The notes under the pieces: generated by a model
Told to the model about the DNA's origin: nothing
Database searches by the model: none
Seen by the model: the letters and a program-made list of their open reading frames with translations, nothing else
Part shown: in pieces, positions 8,477 through 15,219 of the stretch
Position numbering within the stretch: the first letter of the stretch is position 1
Layout: each line of letters opens with the position of its first letter
Assembly: GCF_000381025.1 (NCBI RefSeq)
Contig: NZ_KB905814.1
Location: 310,001 to 374,000 of the forward strand
Source: Streptomyces sulphureus DSM 40104
Lineage (GTDB): Bacteria; Actinomycetota; Actinomycetes; Streptomycetales; Streptomycetaceae
Direction of reading: 5' to 3'
Length of the DNA stretch: 64,000 nucleotides
Translations under genes and position numbers: made by a program

Positions 8477-8977
8477 ATGACCTCGACTCAGGCCGGTATG
8501 ACCGGATTTCGGCCCTCCCTCTTCGGCACCATGTCCGTCATCGGCTGGACGGGCCCGCACCCGGACGACGGTGAGGACGTCCCCTTCCTCCTCGCCTATT
8601 CGCTCGGCGACGGCGAGGAGGGTCCGCAGGGCGGCGCCGAGGCCGCCCGCCAGTTGCTCCGGGAGACGGGGCTGCCGATCGGCGGCGAGGTCCCGGACGC
8701 CTCGTACACGCGCAGGCTCCCGATGACGCTGCTGGTGCAGGGCGGTCAGGCGGCCCTCACGATGCCGCACGTGAGCGTCAGGTATCCGGCGCCGATCGAG
8801 TGGCTGGCGGCGGCGCAGGACAGGGGCGAGGTCTACTTCATGTTCGCCACTCTCCCCTGGCCGGAGGCCCGCCCGGGAGCGGAGGTCACCGAGGAGCAGC
8901 TACGCGGGTTCGTCGACGAGGAGATGATGTCGTCCTCGGCGCACTGCATGCTGCCGGTGAGCGGCCTGCGCAGGTAG
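8477..8977 (+). CDS. DUF5949 family protein
   Basis: 166 residues; the ATG follows TAGGGTG. It contains stretches I recognise from the Streptomyces DUF5949 family: GTMSVIGWTG, FLLAYSLGDGEEGPQ, ARQLLRETGLPIGG and PLTLLVQGGQA-like text. No signal peptide or membrane segment, so it is likely cytoplasmic. No catalytic motif is evident and the function is unknown. The gene is complete and stands alone, convergent with a decayed gene. Confidence 0.8.
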   Translation: MTSTQAGMTGFRPSLFGTMSVIGWTGPHPDDGEDVPFLLAYSLGDGEEGPQGGAEAARQLLRETGLPIGGEVPDASYTRRLPMTLLVQGGQAALTMPHVSVRYPAPIEWLAAAQDRGEVYFMFATLPWPEARPGAEVTEEQLRGFVDEEMMSSSAHCMLPVSGLRR

Positions 8978-9679
8978 CCAACCTCCGCGCCGCGCAGGCG
9001 CGTCGAGGGCAGGACGAGCCCCGCGCCCCACTCCGTGCGCGCCCCCTCCTCGACCGCCTCCGCGACCTCCGCCGTCCGTTCCGCCTCCTCGGCGGCGAAC
9101 CGCTCGGCGTCGAGCTTCTCCGCCATCTCCTGGTCCCGAGCCGTCAAGAGGTCGAGGTTCTGGTCCCCGAGGTCGAAGACGCCGAGGTCGACGTAGGCGC
9201 GCTGGAGCCGTTCGTCCCACAGGCCGATGTCGCGTACGCACGGCACGATGCGGCTGAAGAGGAGCTATCGGAAGAGCTGCAGGTACTCGGAGTGCTCGCT
9301 CAACTCGTCGGCCTCCGCCTCGGGGACACCGAAGTCGGTGAGGACCTCGGCGCCCTTGAGGCGGTCCCGCACGAGGTAGCAGCCTTCTGTGACGAACTTC
9401 CGCGCTCCCGGAGTTCGGCGTCACTGAGCTGCCTGTAGTAGTCGCGGAGCGCCATCCTGCCGAAGGCGACGTAGCGCCTCGTCGGGGATGCCGAGCGGGT
9501 CGTACGGGTCGACTTCGAGGTCCCAGTCGATCCGTCTGGCGCCGTCCCACTGCTTCTCCTTGCCCCTCCGGTAGAGCGCGAGGAGCCGGTCGTGGCCGTC
9601 GTCGTACTCCCAGTTGAAGCGGGCCGCGCTGCCAGGTGGGCTCGCCGGGGGCATGGACGTAGAGATCTCCGGTGGACAC
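8978..9679 (-). pseudogene. Decayed ferritin-like diiron protein gene
   Basis: The remnant starts at a GTG (VSTGDLYVHAPGEPTW) and then breaks. Recognisable pieces in different frames are FNWEYDDGHDRLLALY, RRIDWDLEVDPYDPLG and IPDEA, then YVAFGRMALRDYY, FVTEGCYLVRDRLKG and IGLWDERLQRAYVDLG. These match, in order, a diiron ferritin-like family common in Streptomyces (about 370 residues). There is a frameshift near 9630, a large internal deletion at about 9474-9483 that removes the diiron core, another frameshift near 9390, and an in-frame TAG at 9265-9267. The original stop is lost at the junction with DUF5949. It is not expected to make a functional protein. Confidence 0.8.
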
Positions 9680-9889
9680 TTCGAACCGCCTCGGTCCGTC
9701 AACTCCCGCAACGGAAAAGCGAGTTGGGAGGAACTCCGCAGCCAGTGACCGGCTTCCCGGCAGGCTCACACGCCGGTTACCGCGCGGTCGACAAGCCGTG
9801 CGCAAGGGATTGACGGGCTTGCTGACGCGGAGTCTCATAACAGCGAGGCAGTAGGTAACCGACGGTAAGTCGAGTCGAGGGGTGCCGCC

Positions 9890-10837
9890 ATGACCATTGC
9901 ACCGGAACAGCAGGCCGCCGAACACCGCGCCGTGCGGGACGCGTTGGGACTTCTCAAGGACCGCGAGCAGGTGGCGGAGCGCCTCCTCGCCTCGTCGAGG
10001 AAGCACTCCTTCGATCCGGACACCGAACTCGACTGGGACGCCCCCTTCGAGGACGGACTCTGGCACTGGCCGCCGGAGTTGGTCTCGCTCTACGACACCC
10101 CGCTGTGGCGCCGCATGTCCGAGGAGCAGCGCATGGAGCTCAGCAGGCACGAAGCGGCCTCGCTCGCCTCGCTCGGCATCTGGTTCGAGGTCATCCTCAT
10201 GCAGCTCCTCGTCCGGCACATCTACGACAAGAAGCTCACGAGCAGCCACGTCCGCTACGCGCTCACCGAGATCGCCGACGAGTGCCGGCACTCGATGATG
10301 TTCGCGCGCCTGATCAACAAGAGCGGCATCGAGCCCTACCCCGTCACCCGGCTCAACCACAACCTGGCCCGCGTCCTCAAGTCCGTCTCGACAACACCGG
10401 GTTCGTTCACCGCGACGCTCCTCGGCGAGGAGATACTCGACTGGATGCAGCGGCTCATCTTCCCCGACGAGCGCGTACAGCCGCTCGTCCGCGGCGTCAC
10501 CCGCATCCACGTCATCGAAGAGGCGCGGCACGTACGGTACGCGCGCGAGGAGCTGCGCCGGCAGATGGTCGACTGCCCCCGCTGGGAGCGCCAACTCACC
10601 CGCCTCAGCTCGGGCGAGGCGGCCCGCGTCTTCTCCGTCTCCTTCGTCAACCCGCGCGTCTACAGCGACGTCGGTCTCGACCGGGCGGAGGCCGTCGCGC
10701 AGGTCAAGGCGAGCGGACACCGCAGGGAGATCATGCAGCAGGGCGCGAAGCGGCTCACCGACTTCCTCGACGAGATAGGCGTGCTGCGCGGCACCGGCCG
10801 CAGGATGTGGGTGAGCTCGGGACTGCTGCCCGCCTGA
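9890..10837 (+). CDS. AurF-like diiron oxygenase
   Basis: 315 residues. It resembles the p-aminobenzoate N-oxygenase AurF family, which uses a carboxylate/histidine-bridged diiron centre to oxidise amines. Metal-ligand patterns are visible: E..DECRHSMMF in the middle helix and VIEEARHVRYAREEL (ExxxH-type) further on, plus GEEILDW. No signal peptide, so cytoplasmic. The substrate is unknown: no biosynthetic cluster surrounds it. The next gene downstream is a TetR regulator in the same direction, 92 bases away, which may control it. Divergent from the ferritin-like pseudogene, a different diiron family. Confidence 0.85.
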   Translation: MTIAPEQQAAEHRAVRDALGLLKDREQVAERLLASSRKHSFDPDTELDWDAPFEDGLWHWPPELVSLYDTPLWRRMSEEQRMELSRHEAASLASLGIWFEVILMQLLVRHIYDKKLTSSHVRYALTEIADECRHSMMFARLINKSGIEPYPVTRLNHNLARVLKSVSTTPGSFTATLLGEEILDWMQRLIFPDERVQPLVRGVTRIHVIEEARHVRYAREELRRQMVDCPRWERQLTRLSSGEAARVFSVSFVNPRVYSDVGLDRAEAVAQVKASGHRREIMQQGAKRLTDFLDEIGVLRGTGRRMWVSSGLLPA

Positions 10838-10929
10838 CACCGGGCGAGCGCGGGAGTTGTGGACGTCGCGTGGTTCCGCTGTGCGCGTTACCCGTTGGTG
10901 TGCGCACCGTCTGGCACTACGCTGCGGCC

Positions 10930-11679
10930 ATGGGCAGCGACGGCACGTCTCCCGCGTACCGGAGACTCGGCGCGGCGCAGCGCCGTGAGCAGCTCCTGCG
11001 CGCGGCGCTCGACCTCTTCGCCGGCCGGCCGCCCGAGGAGGTCTCCGTCGACGGCGTCGCCGAGCACGCCGGGGTCTCCCGGCCGCTCGTCTACCGCTAC
11101 TTCCCCGGCGGCAAGGAGCAGCTCTACGAGGCGGCACTGCGCAGCGCCGCAGACGAGCTGGAGAAGTGCTTCGACGAACCCCGACAGGGGCCGCTCACCG
11201 CGCGGTTGGGACGCAGCCTCCAGCGGTACCTCGGCTTCGTCGAGCGCCACGCCACCGGCTTCGCCGCCCTGCTCCAGGGCGGCAGCGTGGTGGAGACGTC
11301 GCGGACCGACGCCATCGTCGACGAGGTGCGCCGCAAGGCGGCCGAGCAGATCCTGCTGCACCTGGAGGTCGACGCACCGGGGACGCGGCTGCGACTGGCG
11401 GTGCGCACCTGGATCAGCGCCGTCGAGGCGGCGTCGCTGATCTGGCTCGACGAGCAGAAGCAGCCGCCGCGCGAAGAACTGCGCGACTGGCTCCTCGACC
11501 ACTTCGTCGCACTGCTCACCGCCACGGCCCTGCGTGACCCGCAGACCGCGGCCGCCGCCGAGCGCGCCCTGGGGCGCGAGGTGACCGAGGGGTCGGCGAG
11601 CCGCCTCCTCGACGCGCTGCTCCCGCACGTACCGCAGACGCCGGGCGCGCCCCTGGAGAGCCCGACGGCCGTTACGTGA
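10930..11679 (+). CDS. TetR family transcriptional regulator
   Basis: 249 residues. The N-terminal helix-turn-helix (about residues 15-60) reads RREQLLRAALDLFAG...VSVDGVAEHAGVSRPLVYRYFPGGKEQLYEAA, a typical TetR DNA-binding domain. The rest is the helical ligand-binding/dimer domain. It lies 92 bases after the AurF-like oxygenase and 33 bases before soxR, all on the plus strand. The ATG has no strong ribosome site. The ligand is unknown; control of the neighbouring oxygenase is inference from position. Confidence 0.88.
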   Translation: MGSDGTSPAYRRLGAAQRREQLLRAALDLFAGRPPEEVSVDGVAEHAGVSRPLVYRYFPGGKEQLYEAALRSAADELEKCFDEPRQGPLTARLGRSLQRYLGFVERHATGFAALLQGGSVVETSRTDAIVDEVRRKAAEQILLHLEVDAPGTRLRLAVRTWISAVEAASLIWLDEQKQPPREELRDWLLDHFVALLTATALRDPQTAAAAERALGREVTEGSASRLLDALLPHVPQTPGAPLESPTAVT

Positions 11680-11693
11680 ACCTCGGTTGAGGT
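11680..11693. promoter_or_regulatory. Short inverted repeat ahead of soxR
   Basis: ACCTC-GGTT-GAGGT, 20 bases before the soxR ATG. It keeps the CCTC...TTGAGG edges of a SoxR box but is about six bases shorter than the usual CCTCAAG-N4-CTTGAGG, so it is only a weak candidate. Confidence 0.3.
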
Positions 11694-11712
11694 ACACGGC
11701 TACCCTGGCACC

Positions 11713-12189
11713 ATGTCCACTCAACTCTCCTGGCGGGCGAGCGAGGCGACGGTCGGCGAGCTCGCGGCACGCGCCGGGGTCGCCACCTCGGCGCTCCGCT
11801 TCTACGAGCGCGAAGGGCTGATCAGCAGCCGACGCACCTCGGGCAACCAGCGCAGATACGGCAGGGAGATGCTGCGCCGCGTCGCCTTCATCCGGGCGGC
11901 ACAGAGCCTGGGCATCCCGCTCGCCGCGATCCGCGAGGCGCTGGCGCTCCTCCCCGAGGGCCGCACGCCGACGCCCGAGGACTGGGCGCGCGTCTCGGAG
12001 TGCTGGCGCGAGGACCTCAACGAGCGCATCCGGCTGCTGGAGCAGCTCCGCGACAACCTCACCGACTGCATCGGCTGCGGCTGCCTCTCGCTCACCAAGT
12101 GCGGCCTCGTCAACCGCAACGACCAGCTCGGCTCCGAGGGCCCAGGCGCCCGGCAGCTCGCCCACCCCGGCTGCTTCCAGCCGGAGTGA
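11713..12189 (+). CDS. soxR: Redox-sensitive regulator SoxR
   Basis: 158 residues. The N-terminal MerR-type winged HTH ([25 protein letters not shown]) is followed by a dimerisation helix and the [2Fe-2S]-binding cysteine cluster [12 protein letters not shown] (Cys119, 122, 124, 130), diagnostic for SoxR. In Streptomyces SoxR senses redox-active secondary metabolites such as actinorhodin and switches on oxygenases, reductases and exporters. No classical target gene is adjacent. The gene starts 33 bases after the TetR gene stop. Length and motif spacing are normal. Confidence 0.95.
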   Translation: MSTQLSWRASEATVGELAARAGVATSALRFYEREGLISSRRTSGNQRRYGREMLRRVAFIRAAQSLGIPLAAIREALALLPEGRTPTPEDWARVSECWREDLNERIRLLEQLRDNLTDCIGCGCLSLTKCGLVNRNDQLGSEGPGARQLAHPGCFQPE

Positions 12190-12194
12190 CGCGG

Positions 12195-12494
12195 ATGCGC
12201 AGCGAGGAGACGGAGTTCCACGGCGGCCCGCTCGACGGCCGCTCCCTCGACGTCGCCACGGGCCCGACCGGCCGCCCGCCTAAGGCGTACCGGGTCCCCG
12301 TGCCCTCGCCCGAGGGCGAGACCGTGCACCGCTACCGGCTGGAGCCCGGCACGGTCAACCGTCTGGGCCTGCCGCGGAGTTGGCGGTACGTCTACGAGGG
12401 GTGCCAGGACCGGCGGGAGTCGCCGCTGGACCGGTTGCCGTGGCGGCGCGGTGAGCGACGAGGGCCCAACTCCCCTTCTGGTACGGACCATTGA
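12195..12494 (+). CDS. Small conserved-type hypothetical protein
   Basis: 99 residues; the ATG lies 6 bases after the soxR stop, so the two genes are probably co-transcribed. The sequence is hydrophilic and starts [20 protein letters not shown], a pattern (FxGGPLDG) seen in small phage- and actinobacterial proteins of unknown role. There is a second region VHRYRLEPG and a basic, Arg-rich end. No signal peptide, membrane segment or catalytic motif is visible. The stop codon overlaps the presumed chitinase promoter by a few bases. Confidence 0.6.
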   Translation: MRSEETEFHGGPLDGRSLDVATGPTGRPPKAYRVPVPSPEGETVHRYRLEPGTVNRLGLPRSWRYVYEGCQDRRESPLDRLPWRRGERRGPNSPSGTDH

Positions 12495-12519
12495 CAGTAT
12501 TGGTCTAGTCCGGTTTGCT
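12491..12519 (+). promoter_or_regulatory. Chitinase promoter with DasR-type (dre) operator
   Basis: TTGACA (12491-12496) and a weak -10 (TTTGCT, 12514-12519) are 17 bases apart. The spacer holds ATTGGTCTAGTCCGGT (12499-12514), which matches 12 of 16 bases of the DasR consensus AGTGGTCTAGACCACT. This places chitinase under GlcNAc/DasR control, as in known Streptomyces chitinase genes. Confidence 0.7.
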
Positions 12520-12662
12520 GCACATGCGGGCGGCCCCGGCCGGTACGCCTCCCCGGCGGCACCCAAGACGCCCGGCCGGCGCCGCCCGACTCCAGCAGGC
12601 CGGGCCCGTCCGTCGAGCCCGGCGACACCCCCCACCCGGGAGAGACGACGGAGGAGCGACCC

Positions 12663-13844
12663 ATGCGCGTACGCCCCCGAACCACCCGGCACCGCCCCCG
12701 CACCGCACTCCTCACCGGACTCGGCGCGGCCCTCGCGCTCGGCGGCCTACTCGCCGGCACCGCGGCCGCGGCACCCGACGGAGACACGGCAGGACAGGCC
12801 CGGCCCGCAGCGGCGCGAAGCGCCGAACTCCCCGAGCACGCCCTCGTCGGCTACCTGCACACCAGCTTCGCCAACGGGTCCGGCTACACCCGCCTCGCCG
12901 ACGTCCCCGACAGCTGGGACGTCATCCAACTCGCCTTCGGCGAGCCCACGTCGACGACCTCGGGCGACATCCGCTTCTCCCTCTGCCCCGAGGAGGAGTG
13001 CCCCGAGGTGGAGACGGAGGAGGAGTTCAAGGCCGCGGTCGCCGACAAGCAGGCGGAGGGGAAGAAGGTGCTCCTCTCCATCGGCGGCGAGAAGGGCCAG
13101 GTGCAGCTCGCGACCACGGCGGCGCGCGACGCGTTCGTCGAGTCCGTCGGCTCCCTCATCGACGAGTACGGGCTCGACGGCGTGGACATCGACTTCGAGG
13201 GCCACTCCCTCGCGCTCGACGACGGCGACACCGACTTCCGCAACCCCACGACCCCCGTGATCGTCAACCTCATCGACGCGCTCAAGGCCCTCAAGGACCG
13301 CTACGGCGACGCCTTCACCCTGACGATGGCCCCCGAGACCTTCTTCGTCCAACTCGGCCACGAGTACTACGGTTCCGGTGAGTGGGGCGGCCAGGACGCG
13401 CGCGCCGGCGCCTACCTCCCCGTGATCCACGCGCTCCGCGACGACCTGACGCTGCTGCACGTCCAGGACTACAACTCGGGACCGATCCTCGGCCTCGACG
13501 GGAACCACCACACCATGGGAAGCGCAGACTTCCACATCGCCATGACCGACATGCTCCTCGCCGGCTTCCCCGTCGCGCAGAACGAGGAGAACGTCTTCCC
13601 GCCGCTCGACCCCGAGCAGGTCGCCATCGGCCTGCCCGCCTCCGCCCAGGCAGGCAACGGGCACACACCGCCGGCCCAGGTGAACCAGGCGCTCGACTGC
13701 CTCACCTCGGGCAACGACTGCGGCGACTACCAGACGCACGGCGAGTGGCCGAATCTGCGCGGCCTGATGGCCTGGTCGATCAACTGGGACCGGTTCAACG
13801 ACTGGGAGTTCGCCGAGAACTTCGACGCCTACCGCGGCCGCTGA
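12663..13844 (+). CDS. Secreted GH18 chitinase
   Basis: 393 residues. A signal peptide (Arg-rich start, ALALGGLLAGTAAAA) is followed by a single GH18 TIM-barrel. The catalytic signature DGVDIDFE (residues 172-179) gives Glu179 as proton donor and Asp175/Asp177 upstream. The other barrel motif KVLLSIGG (strand 3) is present. C-terminal MAWSINWD is typical of chitinase A/ChiC-type catalytic domains. No carbohydrate-binding module is attached, so it is a catalytic-domain-only enzyme. It should cleave chitin outside the cell. The DasR-like operator upstream supports regulation by GlcNAc. It overlaps the convergent phosphatase gene by 16 bases. Confidence 0.93.
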   Translation: MRVRPRTTRHRPRTALLTGLGAALALGGLLAGTAAAAPDGDTAGQARPAAARSAELPEHALVGYLHTSFANGSGYTRLADVPDSWDVIQLAFGEPTSTTSGDIRFSLCPEEECPEVETEEEFKAAVADKQAEGKKVLLSIGGEKGQVQLATTAARDAFVESVGSLIDEYGLDGVDIDFEGHSLALDDGDTDFRNPTTPVIVNLIDALKALKDRYGDAFTLTMAPETFFVQLGHEYYGSGEWGGQDARAGAYLPVIHALRDDLTLLHVQDYNSGPILGLDGNHHTMGSADFHIAMTDMLLAGFPVAQNEENVFPPLDPEQVAIGLPASAQAGNGHTPPAQVNQALDCLTSGNDCGDYQTHGEWPNLRGLMAWSINWDRFNDWEFAENFDAYRGR

Positions 13845-14728
13845 ACCCCGGCACCCCGCCCCACCGAGCCGACCTGCTCCAGCTCGGCGACGACGACCGA
13901 GGCGTCGTCGTGGCGCTTGCCCCGACGGTGGCGCACACCGTCGGGGTCGGCGTCCTCGGCCTCGCGCACGCGCGAGATCACGGCACGCGGTCCCTCCTTG
14001 CGTGCGAGCTCGAGGAGTTCGGACCAGCCGCCGAGCCGGAAGGTCTCGCTCCAGCGGCTCGCACCGTCGCTGAACGCCGCGAGCGTGCGCACCTGCGGGC
14101 GGGGGTGGCCGCCGGTCACGGCGTACGCGGCGACGGACGGGTCGGCGGCCGCCGTGTAGAAACCGGTGCCGTCGGGCGCGTTGCGTAGCTGCTCGACGGC
14201 GGCTGCCTGCTCCCGCCGCAGCTCCTCGCGCGCGGGCGAGCCCGGAGGCAGCGCCGTCGTCCGGGCCCGGAGCGAGGGGACCGGCTCGGGGAGGCGGCCC
14301 AGCCGGTCGTCGAGGACGGCCTCCACCTCTCCTCCGGCGGTCTCGACGAGGAGGACGGAGTCCGAGAGGACGAGGTGCTCCGTGCGCTCCTCGTCCCACC
14401 GCGCGAGGACCACGGTCGCCTGCGGGGTCCGCGGGTGAGAAAGGTCACATGTCCCGCTGTGTCTGGCCGCCGTCCGCTCGATCGCCTCCGCGAGGCAGTC
14501 GGCGAGCGTCATGTCCACGCGTGCTCCCGTCAGTTCGGCGAGGGCTCCGCCCAGGTGCGCGGTGAACCAGGGAACGGAGTGGCGGCAGCCGTACTCGCCG
14601 CCGGGCGGGGTGACGCCGTCGAGGAGGACGAGTACACCGCCGCTGCCTGCGGCCGGTGCGGTGGCGAAGACGTGGTCCTCGTTGGGGCGTTGGGGAGAGC
14701 CGGGTGCCGTGGCCATCTCGATGCGCAT
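13829..14728 (-). CDS. PP2C-like protein phosphatase domain protein
   Basis: 299 residues from ATG (MRIEMATAPGSPQRPNEDHV). The N-terminus has PP2C-type motifs RPNEDHVFA and VLVLLDGV, with later ATVVLARW, LVLSDSVLL and FSDGASRW (a motif 8-like SDG). The C-terminal RGKRHDDASVVVAEL matches the PP2C 'DDxT/S' metal-binding end. The domain is full length, cytoplasmic and stand-alone. It likely removes phosphate from Ser/Thr proteins; the partner kinase is not in the window. The start has a poor ribosome site, so GTG or ATG alternatives a few codons away are possible. Confidence 0.8.
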   Translation of the reverse strand: MRIEMATAPGSPQRPNEDHVFATAPAAGSGGVLVLLDGVTPPGGEYGCRHSVPWFTAHLGGALAELTGARVDMTLADCLAEAIERTAARHSGTCDLSHPRTPQATVVLARWDEERTEHLVLSDSVLLVETAGGEVEAVLDDRLGRLPEPVPSLRARTTALPPGSPAREELRREQAAAVEQLRNAPDGTGFYTAAADPSVAAYAVTGGHPRPQVRTLAAFSDGASRWSETFRLGGWSELLELARKEGPRAVISRVREAEDADPDGVRHRRGKRHDDASVVVAELEQVGSVGRGAGVQRPR

Positions 14729-15219
14729 GGAGGGAGTCTGCCGGAATGCTGCATCGGGCAGGCGACGTGCCGACAGCGGTCGGCGCGGCGCTCGCAATGA
14801 CGCACTGAAGTGCAGGAATTCACCGGAACCGGATCGGCACCCTGCGTAAACGGAATAACGCATACCCCTTGGTGGAGCGCCCTTTGACAGGAATTCAGGC
14901 GGTAAGCGGAAGCCGGGTGACAGACCGTTGAGGCATATTGCCATCGTCGGCGACGTATTTCCAACCCATGCCGAACGCCCCAGCAGCCGCGCCACACGCG
15001 AGAGTTGTTCAGGTGCTGCCTGGTGATGTTCACTCCTTCGGGTGGCCCCGGCGGGGGTTCCGCACCGGTCGCCCCGACGCACTGCGAAGGTCGGGCGTCG
15101 GAGACGTCCCCGGTGCTCCCTGCCGCGCAGCTCTGCCGCGCCGACCCACGCGAGGGTCGCACGCAGCACGGCACCCAGCAGGCCACCCGGGACAAGGCTG
15201 AACGAGATTGCGAGCACGG
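14729..15219. other. Divergent promoter region between phosphatase and conservon
   Basis: No gene is supported in this 490-base stretch. A TTGACA at 14884-14889 could be a -35, but no matching -10 is evident at 16-19 bases. It should hold promoters for the phosphatase (minus) and cvnA (plus). Confidence 0.35.
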
